Source: VMCP01 sp964415065 (GTDB lineage: Bacteria; Bacteroidota; Bacteroidia; NS11-12g; UBA955). Taken from it: DNA of 64,000 nucleotides. Under the pieces are notes generated by a model. That model saw only the letters and a program-made list of their open reading frames with translations, searched no databases and was not told the DNA's origin. The stretch lies in NCBI GenBank assembly GCA_964415065.1, contig CAYPYX010000006.1, positions 1 through 64,000 of the forward strand, written 5' to 3'. This document shows positions 34,526 through 43,107 of the stretch, piece after piece; the stretch's first letter is position 1; every line of letters starts with the position of its first letter. Position numbers and translations under genes: made by a program.

Positions 34526-34549
34526 ATTGTCCTATTTTAATAGGACAAT
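34526..34549. repeat. 24-bp hairpin palindrome
   Basis: ATTGTCCTATT and AATAGGACAAT form a perfect 11-bp stem with a 2-base loop; GTCCTATT also occurs directly upstream at 34521-34528. No T-run follows, so it is not a standard terminator. It could be an operator or an RNA stem in the leader of the large surface-protein gene. The rest of 34418-34713 shows no gene. Confidence 0.55.
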
Positions 34550-34713
34550 GCGAAGCAGCAACTCTATAAACAAATAATGAGGAATAAATGATGATTTCCG
34601 TTGTAAAAGTCAATGGATTTCAACTCTCAAATAATTTGTTTTTAAGTATTGGCTAAGCCGTCGAATTGAAAACTGAAAAAACTTTAAAATCAATGATATT
34701 GAAAAAAATCTTT

Positions 34714-37700
34714 ATGAAAAGAATACTACTTTCTCTTACCTTTTTATTTGTGTTATTTTTTGCCAAGGAAGCTAATGCTCAAATTAGTTCCACAGGTAAA
34801 ACATTTTACATGAGTTTCATGGAAATGGAAACAAGAAATGGGGGATATCCAGATACATTGTTGATTTTCGTAACATCAGAGTTTGATACTAAAGTTACGT
34901 TAGACAATCCAAGATTGACAGGATCTTCTGTGAATTACAACATTAAAAAAGGAGTAGTTAATCGAATTTCGGTGGATGTTAACTTTTACTATCCGGTGGG
35001 ATCTGAGTTTGGTCAATCGGATGTAAATTCTAAAAAAGGATTACGTTTAGTTGCCCAAGATCCAATCAACGTTTACTGTATGAATTTGGAATTGAATCGT
35101 TCGGATGGAACCTTTGTTCTTCCGTACGAGAGTATTCCCTCAGCTCCAGAATTCTTTGTGGCTAGTTTTCCTCCTAATGCGGGTATTTCAGGAGGTAAAT
35201 GGGCAGAGAGCGAGTTTGTTATCATTGCCATGGATAACAATGTTAAAGTAGAAATTACACCTTCATTCAGAACCAAAGGAGGTAAAACAGCTGGAACACC
35301 TTACACAGTAACATTGTCTCAAAGAGGGCAGATTTATCAGGTTCAATCGGATCCTAGTGACGGAACCAATAATACGGATCCAGCTGCTACTTCTTGGGGA
35401 ACAACTGGAGCAAAAAACGGTGACTTAACGGGAACTAGAATTCGAGTAATTGACGGTTGTGGTAAAATTAATGTTTTCTCAGGCGCTCGGTCTTCCCACG
35501 TAACAAAAGGAAATTGTGGAACAGGGGTTAACGGTAGGGATCACTTATATACTCAAGTATTACCAACAAAAGCACTTGGAAAGAACTATGTTTTGATGCC
35601 GTTTGCACGTCAGAATAATGGTTATGCCTACAAAGTAATTGCTGCTTTCGACACTACTCAAGTATATATAAATGGAACTTTGACAGCTACTATTTTAAAG
35701 AAAGGTCAGTGGATTTATCAGCATCAAACTACAGCTGCTGCAGTTAATATTCGCACCAGTAAGCCTGCTTATGTTGCACAATATATGAAAAATGGTGTGT
35801 GTAATGGTTGGAGCGGAAGCCAAGATGGGGATCCTGCTATCTTCTTGTCACCAGATGTGAATCAACGATTACTTAAAACCGTAGTTGGTACAGCTACAAC
35901 GAGCAATATGAAAAACCACTGGGTAAATATTCTGGTGGTGCGATCGGCAAAATCCATTGTTCGGTTAAATGGTACACTAATTAATGCAAGCAACTTTACA
36001 GATGTAAATACATCATTCGGACAATACTCATATTGTCAAATGACTGTTGCCAATCCATCGTCGAATACCATTCAATGCGATAGTGGAAGCATTGTAGTTG
36101 CATACGGAACAGGTCCATATGAAAGTTATACCTATTCTGCAGGTGCGTTATTTGAAAGTGTTGAGTACGATGCCAAAATTGTGCGTAAAGGAATGTGTCC
36201 TAGTGATCCAGTTAAAATGGTGGCTCAGTACAAGGATAAAAATGTAAAAGCGGTAAAATGGGAGTTTGGAGATGGTACGCCAAGTGAGTGGGGTGATTCC
36301 GTAACACATAAATTTGAGAAAATTGGTACTTATTATTCTGTAATGAAGTTGGTGGTAAAAACGGATTGCGGAAAGGATGATACAATTACACGAAGTAAGA
36401 TTATTTCGGTAAAACCAGGTCCAATTTTGAATTTCCCTGATACCATTACTCAATGTGCGAATACACTTAAGGTAGATTTAGCGGCACCCTCAAGTAGCAA
36501 GTTTTTATATGTTTGGAACGATTCGACTCGCACACGAACCAAAACTATAACTAAAGATTCTAAAGTTTGGTTAAAGGTAACCGATACTTCTACATTCTGT
36601 ATTGCAGTTGATTCTTCTTATGTTCGTCGTGCAGATACTATTACTGCTAGAATCTCTTGGGATACAGCAATTCAATGTTATAAAGAGAATTATTTTTCGC
36701 TGACCGATAAGTCGGCTTTCACTAAAGACTCTTGGAAAAATAGTACTTGGATCTTGAATGATATTTTAAATTTAAAAACAGTGATATCAAACGATAAACG
36801 TTTTATGTATCATTTTGATTCACTAAGCAGAAATAAGTTAAGGTATATTGTAGAGTCCCAAAAAGGCTGCAAAGACACTTTGGATACAGCTTTAGTAGTT
36901 TATCCATATCCAGTAGCAAAATTAAGTATCCCGGATCCGTATTTCTGTCAAAATGCGAAAGCCACTTTATTGGATAGTAGTTCTTCGCCATTGGGTATAA
37001 AAACTACGTTTTGGAGTTTTGGGGATGGTAATAAAGATACTTTAACAAACGTGCGTAAAGCTGAACATTATTATGGTTTGTATGATACATTCTACATTCG
37101 AATGATCACCGAAACCCCATACGCATGTAGAGATACAATTGACTCACTGTACGTGGTACATCCCACAACTAAAACAGAGATAGGGTCAAAAGTAGTTCAA
37201 CAATGCTTAAAACAAAATGAATTTGAGTTGTATGATAACTCTACAATTCCCTACGGTACTTTCCAGGATAAGTGGTTAGTTGATGGTAAAACATACGACA
37301 ATCAGGGAACGGTTAAGCCCATCAAGTTTAAAGATACCGGTTTTCAGAAAATTGTCCTTATGACTGTTACGGATATGGGATGTAAAGATACGGTTGATGC
37401 GAAAGTATATGTTGCTCCAGAGCCGAAAGCCATAATGAAAGTAATAGATTCTTCCCTTTGTTTTAAAGGACATTATTACACATTAGAATGTGTAAGTACT
37501 GTGCCAAAAGGAAGTAAATTAACAGATAGAAGTGACTGGGTTTTTAGTGATAACACGACAGCATATGCGAAGGTAGTCCCTAACAAAACCTTCCCAGCCG
37601 ATGGAAGTTTCTGGGTGCGTTTGATTGCAACAACAAATTTTGGATGTAAAGATTCGGTACAACGAAATGTTGTAGTGTTTAAAAATCCGGATGCAAGTAT

Positions 37701-39231
37701 AATTCCAGATAAGGCTCAACTTTGTTTCAATGGTAATAAGTTTCATTTTGTTTCCAAGAATCCTTGGAAAGTAACGGGAGTTCCGGCCACGCATACTTGG
37801 GATTTTGGTGATGGAACCAAATCTACCTTGGATTCCTTTGATAAATCCTACACAACGAATGGTACATTCTTAATTAAACATACAGTAAGAACTTCGCAGA
37901 ATTGCTTTGATTCTATGACCACTACAGCAACGGTTGTAGCAAGTCCTAAGGCTGATTTTACCACCAATAAAGATACAGCGTGTTTCTATTCTCAAGGATT
38001 CAACTTTATGGATAAAACAGCATTTACAGGTGTGTACACAGTACGTTGGGATTTTAATGACGGAACCTTTGACAATAACAAGAATTCCACAGGTAAGTCG
38101 TATGCCACAGTGGGAAGGAAAATGGTAAAAATGGTATCAACCACAGATAAAGGGTGTAAAGATTCAATGGTAAAAGAAATTGAAATCTTTGCAGTACCAC
38201 AATCTTCTTTTACCATCAATAATACTACTCAGTGTTTACAAAACAATCTGTTTATTTTCTCTAATACTTCCAACGAAAATGGAGCCAATGCGGTAACATA
38301 CAACTGGGGAATTTTAGGTAAAACAGTAATAACGCATACGGGTACTAATATACCGAATCAAGTTATGGCCGATACAGGCACATATCGAGTGGGATTGTTG
38401 GCCTCTTCTAAGGAGGGATGCAGAAATGCTTCAGAGCAATCGATTTATGTAGCTGAGACCCCTTTGGTTAGTATTTTAGGGAAAGATGCTTGTGTTGGTG
38501 AAGAAATACAGTTTAACTCTGCTCTAGTGCTCAATAGAGGCATTCCATCATACAATTGGGCTTTTGGGGATGGCAATCTATCTGTACAAGCTAATCCTAA
38601 GCATACCTACATGGCACAGGGTAACTTTACCGTTAAGCTAAGCGTTACTTCAAATTTTGGCTGCAAGGGTGATGCTAATGATTATCCTGTTCAAGCATTT
38701 GAGAAACCCAAAGCGAGTTTCACTTCGGAGTATTTAATGTCAAAAGGTATGGAAACAGATTGGAGATTTGACTTTACCGGGAAGGGTGCTCAGAATTATG
38801 AATGGTATTTTGAGGATGGTCAGGTTGATTATGTAGCAGGTCCTATTTATAAAACCTTCGATAGAACAGGTAATTTTAAAGTGCGATTAATAGCCTCCAC
38901 TGCAAATGGTTGTAAAGACAGTACCAGTGCTCTGATATTCTTGAAGCCCGAATTATTGATGTGGATTCCGAATGCTTTCAGTCCCAACATTGATGGTTTG
39001 AATGAGTCCTTTGGTCCCAACATGACCTTCGGTCTGAATAAATACAGCATGAAAGTGTTTGACCGCTGGGGAAATATCTTATGGCAAACAGAGAACCCAG
39101 AAGAAAAATGGAAGGGTATCGATAAGGATGGTGTTCAGGTTATTGAAGGTATGTACGGATATGAAATTGTATTCCGTTATGTTGACAATAAGTTATACGT
39201 TTATAAAGGTACTGTAATGGTTCTTTATTGA
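34714..39231 (+). CDS. Giant T9SS type B surface protein with IgGFc-binding-like and PKD domains
   Basis: This 1505-residue protein has a signal peptide (MKRILLSLTFLFVLFF, cleavage after NAQ). An N-terminal IgGFc-binding-like domain spans about 25-460, with TFYMSFMEMETRNGG and LYTQVLPTKALGKNYVLMPF. A chain of PKD-like modules follows, marked by WEFGDG, WSFGDG, WDFGDG, WDFNDG, WAFGDG and WYFEDG. The C-terminus is a gliding-motility-associated type B sorting domain: WIPNAFSPNIDGLNESF, then KVFDRWGNILWQT, then GVQVIEGMYGYEI. It is probably a long, surface-anchored adhesin exported by T9SS. In-frame starts at 34693 (ATG) and 34666 (TTG) are possible; 34714 gives the best signal peptide. Confidence 0.88.
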   Translation: MKRILLSLTFLFVLFFAKEANAQISSTGKTFYMSFMEMETRNGGYPDTLLIFVTSEFDTKVTLDNPRLTGSSVNYNIKKGVVNRISVDVNFYYPVGSEFGQSDVNSKKGLRLVAQDPINVYCMNLELNRSDGTFVLPYESIPSAPEFFVASFPPNAGISGGKWAESEFVIIAMDNNVKVEITPSFRTKGGKTAGTPYTVTLSQRGQIYQVQSDPSDGTNNTDPAATSWGTTGAKNGDLTGTRIRVIDGCGKINVFSGARSSHVTKGNCGTGVNGRDHLYTQVLPTKALGKNYVLMPFARQNNGYAYKVIAAFDTTQVYINGTLTATILKKGQWIYQHQTTAAAVNIRTSKPAYVAQYMKNGVCNGWSGSQDGDPAIFLSPDVNQRLLKTVVGTATTSNMKNHWVNILVVRSAKSIVRLNGTLINASNFTDVNTSFGQYSYCQMTVANPSSNTIQCDSGSIVVAYGTGPYESYTYSAGALFESVEYDAKIVRKGMCPSDPVKMVAQYKDKNVKAVKWEFGDGTPSEWGDSVTHKFEKIGTYYSVMKLVVKTDCGKDDTITRSKIISVKPGPILNFPDTITQCANTLKVDLAAPSSSKFLYVWNDSTRTRTKTITKDSKVWLKVTDTSTFCIAVDSSYVRRADTITARISWDTAIQCYKENYFSLTDKSAFTKDSWKNSTWILNDILNLKTVISNDKRFMYHFDSLSRNKLRYIVESQKGCKDTLDTALVVYPYPVAKLSIPDPYFCQNAKATLLDSSSSPLGIKTTFWSFGDGNKDTLTNVRKAEHYYGLYDTFYIRMITETPYACRDTIDSLYVVHPTTKTEIGSKVVQQCLKQNEFELYDNSTIPYGTFQDKWLVDGKTYDNQGTVKPIKFKDTGFQKIVLMTVTDMGCKDTVDAKVYVAPEPKAIMKVIDSSLCFKGHYYTLECVSTVPKGSKLTDRSDWVFSDNTTAYAKVVPNKTFPADGSFWVRLIATTNFGCKDSVQRNVVVFKNPDASIIPDKAQLCFNGNKFHFVSKNPWKVTGVPATHTWDFGDGTKSTLDSFDKSYTTNGTFLIKHTVRTSQNCFDSMTTTATVVASPKADFTTNKDTACFYSQGFNFMDKTAFTGVYTVRWDFNDGTFDNNKNSTGKSYATVGRKMVKMVSTTDKGCKDSMVKEIEIFAVPQSSFTINNTTQCLQNNLFIFSNTSNENGANAVTYNWGILGKTVITHTGTNIPNQVMADTGTYRVGLLASSKEGCRNASEQSIYVAETPLVSILGKDACVGEEIQFNSALVLNRGIPSYNWAFGDGNLSVQANPKHTYMAQGNFTVKLSVTSNFGCKGDANDYPVQAFEKPKASFTSEYLMSKGMETDWRFDFTGKGAQNYEWYFEDGQVDYVAGPIYKTFDRTGNFKVRLIASTANGCKDSTSALIFLKPELLMWIPNAFSPNIDGLNESFGPNMTFGLNKYSMKVFDRWGNILWQTENPEEKWKGIDKDGVQVIEGMYGYEIVFRYVDNKLYVYKGTVMVLY

Positions 39232-39453
39232 TCGAATTGCTTAGTAGATAAAGCTCTATGTGAAAATTGTTAGATTCGGCATATTGTTATGTATACTCTA
39301 AATATATTTCAGTTGTATTAAATGAACTTATTGGATTAGCTAGAAGCTTTTTGGGAAATAAAAGTATCGAGTTTACCACATGTAATATGTGTTTTACGTG
39401 CCGCTTAAAAATGATTTTGCACCCTAAAAAGAGTTGAATAAAAAATAGTCAAT

Positions 39454-39488
39454 AAAAAAGCCCTCCTTATTGCAAGGAGGGCTTTTTT
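39454..39488. terminator. Bidirectional terminator between the giant surface-protein gene and rpoD
   Basis: A perfect 15-bp stem (AAAAAAGCCCTCCTT / AAGGAGGGCTTTTTT) with a 5-base loop lies between convergent genes. The interval 39232-39453 before it shows no gene. Confidence 0.88.
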
Positions 39489-39525
39489 ATAATTTGATGT
39501 GTCAACTTGTTTTAGAAAGACACGT

Positions 39526-40488
39526 TCACAAGTCCAAATTCGATTCTAATTTACTCCTNNNNNNNNNNNNNNNNNNNNNNNNNNNNNNNNNNNNNNNNNN
39601 NNNNNNNNNNNNNNNNNNNNNNNNNNNNNNNNNNNNNNNNNNNNNNNNNNNNNNNNNNCTCGATTTTCTTAATCTGCGTAATGCTTTTTCTTTAATTTGG
39701 CGAACACGTTCACGAGTCAAGCCTACCTTGTCGGAAATGTCTTCTAAAGTATGAGCAGCGTTGCCGTCTAAGCCAAAGTAATATTTCAAAACATCGCGTT
39801 CTTTATCGCTTAGAGTTGATATAACACGATTGATTTCGTTTTGCAATGACTCGTTGAGAAGAGGCATGTCAGGGTTGGGTTCGTCGTTGTTATCCAAAAC
39901 ACCTAAAAGCGTATTGTCTTCGCCTTCAGCTAGCGGTGCATCGATTGAAAGGTGTCTACCGGAAGAACGCAAAGCGTTTTCAACTTCGGATAAAGGAATT
40001 TCAAGAGAATCAGCGATTTCTTGAGGAGTGGGTTCGCGTTCCAATTCTTGCTCAAGACGCGCAGCGGCTTGAGTAATTCGGCCTAAACTACCAACTTTGT
40101 TTAAGGGAAGACGAACAATACGGCTTTGATCGGCTAATGCTTGAAGGATGGACTGACGAATCCACCAAACGGCATAGGAGATAAATTTAAAACCGCGGGT
40201 TTCATCAAAACGCTTTGCAGCTTTGATTAATCCCATATTCCCTTCATTAATCAAGTCACCTAAGGTTAAGCCTTGATTCTGGTATTGTTTTGAAACGGAA
40301 ACCACGAAACGTAGGTTGGCATTTACTAGTTTTTCCAATGCTGCTTGGTCGCCTTCACGAATCCTTCTTGCTAATTCCACCTCTTCTTGTGCGTCAATCA
40401 TCGGCACTTTGGAGATTTCATTTAAGTACTTGTCTAATGATTTGTTTTCGCGATTGGTAAACTGTTTTGAAATTTTTAATTGCCTCAT
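39526..40488 (-). CDS. rpoD: Primary sigma factor RpoD/SigA (interrupted by an assembly gap)
   Basis: This is the housekeeping sigma factor that directs RNA polymerase to -33/-7 promoters. It has the short Bacteroidota form without region 1.1: region 1.2 (DKYLNEISKVPMIDAQEEVE), region 2 (EGNMGLIKAAKRFDETRGFK, then YAVWWIRQSI), region 3, and region 4 with the helix-turn-helix LEDISDKVGLTRERVRQIKE. One hundred N lie near the C-terminus, after LRRLRKS; the sequence resumes RSKLESNLDL and stop. Counting the N it is 320 residues. If the gap is really one base it is 287, the usual length. A terminator lies just downstream. Confidence 0.95.
   Translation of the reverse strand: MRQLKISKQFTNRENKSLDKYLNEISKVPMIDAQEEVELARRIREGDQAALEKLVNANLRFVVSVSKQYQNQGLTLGDLINEGNMGLIKAAKRFDETRGFKFISYAVWWIRQSILQALADQSRIVRLPLNKVGSLGRITQAAARLEQELEREPTPQEIADSLEIPLSEVENALRSSGRHLSIDAPLAEGEDNTLLGVLDNNDEPNPDMPLLNESLQNEINRVISTLSDKERDVLKYYFGLDGNAAHTLEDISDKVGLTRERVRQIKEKALRRLRKSXXXXXXXXXXXXXXXXXXXXXXXXXXXXXXXXXXRSKLESNLDL
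39559..39658. other. Assembly gap of 100 N
   Basis: Exactly 100 N, the conventional placeholder for a gap of unknown size, within the last codons of rpoD. Confidence 0.99.
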
Positions 40489-40685
40489 TTATGGTAATCG
40501 TAGTTAATTAGGTTAAAAATGAATTAAGTGTTATCTGTTTGTTATAAACGTGTGCAAATCCATTTTTCGTTTAGTGAGCATCTGTCTATAAATCGTATTG
40601 ACCCTATTTTGACGAATATTCGAGTTGATTCGTTCTGTAAATTAGAGCAGTGATTCACTTTTTCCGATGAATGTACTTCGCCATG

Positions 40686-40693
40686 CAAAAATA
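40686..40693 (-). promoter_or_regulatory. -7 box (TATTTTTG) candidate for rpoD
   Basis: An exact TAnnTTTG match about 200 bases before the rpoD start, in the 256-base region between feoB and rpoD. This region holds no gene and would give a long leader. Confidence 0.35.
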
Positions 40694-40744
40694 CAAAAAA
40701 ATAGCCGATTTGTTTAAAATAATCGCTTGAAATCTTTATGTGAT

Positions 40745-42706
40745 TCAGGAAAGTAGATTGTATGCAATAAACGCGGTGATATATGCAATGAATCCATATC
40801 CCACAAAAAGAAGTATAGGCCACTTCCAAGAATGAGTTTCTTTCTTAAGTACCGCCATGGTACTAACACATTGTAATGCAAACGCGTAAAACAACATTAA
40901 ACTAACAGCATAAGGAATTCCGTACAACGGTTTACCTGTGTTGGGATTGATTTGAGATTGCATTTTGTCTCGTATGCCCATTACATCCTCATCTTCGGAA
41001 GTGGATTGAAATAAAGTGCTCATGGTGCCCACGAATACTTCGCGAGCCGCGAATGAAGATATCAATGCAATACCTGTTTTCCAATCATATCCCAAAGGAG
41101 AAATGGCAGGTTCAATCCATTTACCTAAATGTCCCGCATAGCTGGCTTCCAATATTAAGCTTTGTGCCTTTTGAGCCGAATCAGGATGTGCAGATTTATT
41201 TAATTCTGTAGCTTGTTGATTGGCGATGTTCATTGCTTTTTCTGGACCAAAGTTGGATAAAGCCCACAAAACAATCGAAATTACTATAATGATTTTTCCG
41301 GCCTCGTTTAAAAATGCTTTACATTTAAACCATGCTTGACTAATTACGGTTTGTATTCTTGGGGGATGGTAGGTGGGAAGTTCTAATACAAATTCGGAAT
41401 TTTCGCGATTGCGCCCGAATATTTTTAATCCAAAAGCCACTAATACAGCCATGATGATTCCAGCAAAATAAGCCAGTGTCATTAATAACGTTTGAGCGGG
41501 TAGTGGACCCCAAAATTCATTTCCTGGAACAATCAGTGAAATGAGTAAAATATATACAGGTAGTCGCGCACTACAACTCATCAATGGAACAATTAACATG
41601 GTTATTAATCTCTCCGATTTGTTGCGAATGGTTCGAGTAGCCATAATGCTCGGGATAGCACAAGCAAATCCCCCGACCAAAGGAATAATAGAACGACCAT
41701 TTAATCCCAACTTTCGCATAATTCGGTCCGAGATGAAAGAGGCTCTTACCATGTAGCCGCTATCTTCTAAAATTCCTATCAGGAAAAACAAAATGAAAAT
41801 CTGAGGAACGAATAAAACTACACCCTCTAAACCACTGAGAATTCCGTTTTGAACGAAATTACCCCAATTACCCTCAGGTAGTAGACTTCCGATCTGGTCG
41901 CGCAGGAAGGCAAATCCATCTTCTATCCAAGCCATGGGTTTTTCAGCGAGGGTGAAGACCCCTTGAAATAGGGCCAACATGACAAATATAAAAATGAAAA
42001 AACCGTAAATAGGGTGAGTGACTATCCGGTCAATTTTAAGTGTATTTGAGGCTTTTTTCTTGTCTTTTGTTGAAACCGCACGTTGCATCACTCCATCAAT
42101 GGATCCGTATCGCAATAAGGTTTCTTTACTGATACCTCGATCTATTTTACCATTGGCAAAATCACTCAAACGCTCTCTAAATCCTTCATTGAAACTTAAT
42201 GTTAATCCAATCTGAAGTTGTTTAATTGCTTGATGAATGGGTGATAGATTTTTGTCAGTTCGAGGATTGAATGGTGTTATGTCCAATCCAATTTCTTCAG
42301 ACAGCTTTTTGTAATCCACACTTATTTGGCGTCGAGCAGCGGTGTCATTCATCGTAAGAATACATGTTGCTGGAATTTTCAGTTCAGAAACTTGCGATAA
42401 CAACAATAAGTTTCTTCTCAAATTCGAAGCATCTAGGATGTATATCACGCCATCAATTTTATCTGGACCATCTGCTAGTAAATGACGGATTACAACATGT
42501 TCGTACTCGGAATTAGTAAATAGGGAATAAATTCCAGGAAGGTCAATTAATTCAATTACTTCACCATCAATTTTAATGCTGCCTTTATATGAATCTACTG
42601 TAGTTCCAGGTAAATTACTTGTTTTTTGATCCAATCCTGTTAATCGATTGAATAAGGTTGTTTTACCACAATTGGGATTACCAATTAGCGCAATTCTTTT
42701 TGTCAT
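40745..42706 (-). CDS. feoB: Ferrous iron transporter FeoB
   Basis: FeoB imports Fe(II) across the inner membrane. The 653-residue protein has an N-terminal G domain with GNPNCGKTTLF (9-19), switch Thr in NLPGTTVDSY, and DLPG (55-58). The usual NxxD base-recognition motif is here T118-M-N-D121, so the asparagine is replaced by threonine. The membrane part has the two gate regions (for example RTIRNKSERLITMLIVPLMSCSARLPVYI) and about eight helices. It overlaps feoA by 4 bases. No FeoC is seen. A variant of the recurring word (CATCCCCCAA) lies within it at 41359-41368. Confidence 0.95.
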   Translation of the reverse strand: MTKRIALIGNPNCGKTTLFNRLTGLDQKTSNLPGTTVDSYKGSIKIDGEVIELIDLPGIYSLFTNSEYEHVVIRHLLADGPDKIDGVIYILDASNLRRNLLLLSQVSELKIPATCILTMNDTAARRQISVDYKKLSEEIGLDITPFNPRTDKNLSPIHQAIKQLQIGLTLSFNEGFRERLSDFANGKIDRGISKETLLRYGSIDGVMQRAVSTKDKKKASNTLKIDRIVTHPIYGFFIFIFVMLALFQGVFTLAEKPMAWIEDGFAFLRDQIGSLLPEGNWGNFVQNGILSGLEGVVLFVPQIFILFFLIGILEDSGYMVRASFISDRIMRKLGLNGRSIIPLVGGFACAIPSIMATRTIRNKSERLITMLIVPLMSCSARLPVYILLISLIVPGNEFWGPLPAQTLLMTLAYFAGIIMAVLVAFGLKIFGRNRENSEFVLELPTYHPPRIQTVISQAWFKCKAFLNEAGKIIIVISIVLWALSNFGPEKAMNIANQQATELNKSAHPDSAQKAQSLILEASYAGHLGKWIEPAISPLGYDWKTGIALISSFAAREVFVGTMSTLFQSTSEDEDVMGIRDKMQSQINPNTGKPLYGIPYAVSLMLFYAFALQCVSTMAVLKKETHSWKWPILLFVGYGFIAYITAFIAYNLLS

Positions 42707-42945
42707 ACGGTTTCGATTTTCGCAATGGGTTTACGTATAACAATTTGGTCGGCTTCGACCTGCCTAAGTCCTAAAATATAAGCATCAATTCTAAATGCAA
42801 TGGGATCACCTCCTGGAGCCGTATACAGTTTCACTATTTCTGTTCCAGGTACACAACCCATTTCCGCCAATTTTTGAGTTAATTCACTTTCTTCCAAACG
42901 AGCAATTTCATACACTTCGTTGAATTCAATGTCTTTAGCGGTCAT
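42703..42945 (-). CDS. feoA: Ferrous iron transport accessory protein FeoA
   Basis: This 80-residue SH3-like protein is needed for FeoB activity. It shows the FeoA pattern LAEMGCVPGTEI and the glycine-rich IAFRIDAYILGLRQVEADQI, ending in VIRKP. The ATGA overlap with feoB indicates translational coupling. It is the first gene of the feoAB operon; the 162 bases upstream (42946-43107) hold the presumed promoter, but no exact consensus box is seen. Confidence 0.92.
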   Translation of the reverse strand: MTAKDIEFNEVYEIARLEESELTQKLAEMGCVPGTEIVKLYTAPGGDPIAFRIDAYILGLRQVEADQIVIRKPIAKIETV

Positions 42946-43107
42946 AGTGTAGTAAGTAAGTTTTGAATCTGTTGAGTTACTGCAATTAGTTAGGTCGAAT
43001 TTTCACAGGAAATCCTCTGAAATAGCCACTCCAATTAACCGTAATGTTAACTGATTTTTAATAGGTGCGAAATTAGAATGATTTTAAATAATAAACAACA
43101 ATTAAAA

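Noticed and set aside
39526..39730. ACACGTTCAC repeated on both sides of the gap as a sign of misassembly
   Set aside because: The shared word is only about 10 bases, and the flanking sequence encodes different, expected parts of rpoD.
39470..39754. Plus-strand open frame across the N gap
   Set aside because: It is antisense to rpoD and exists only because N codons carry no stops.
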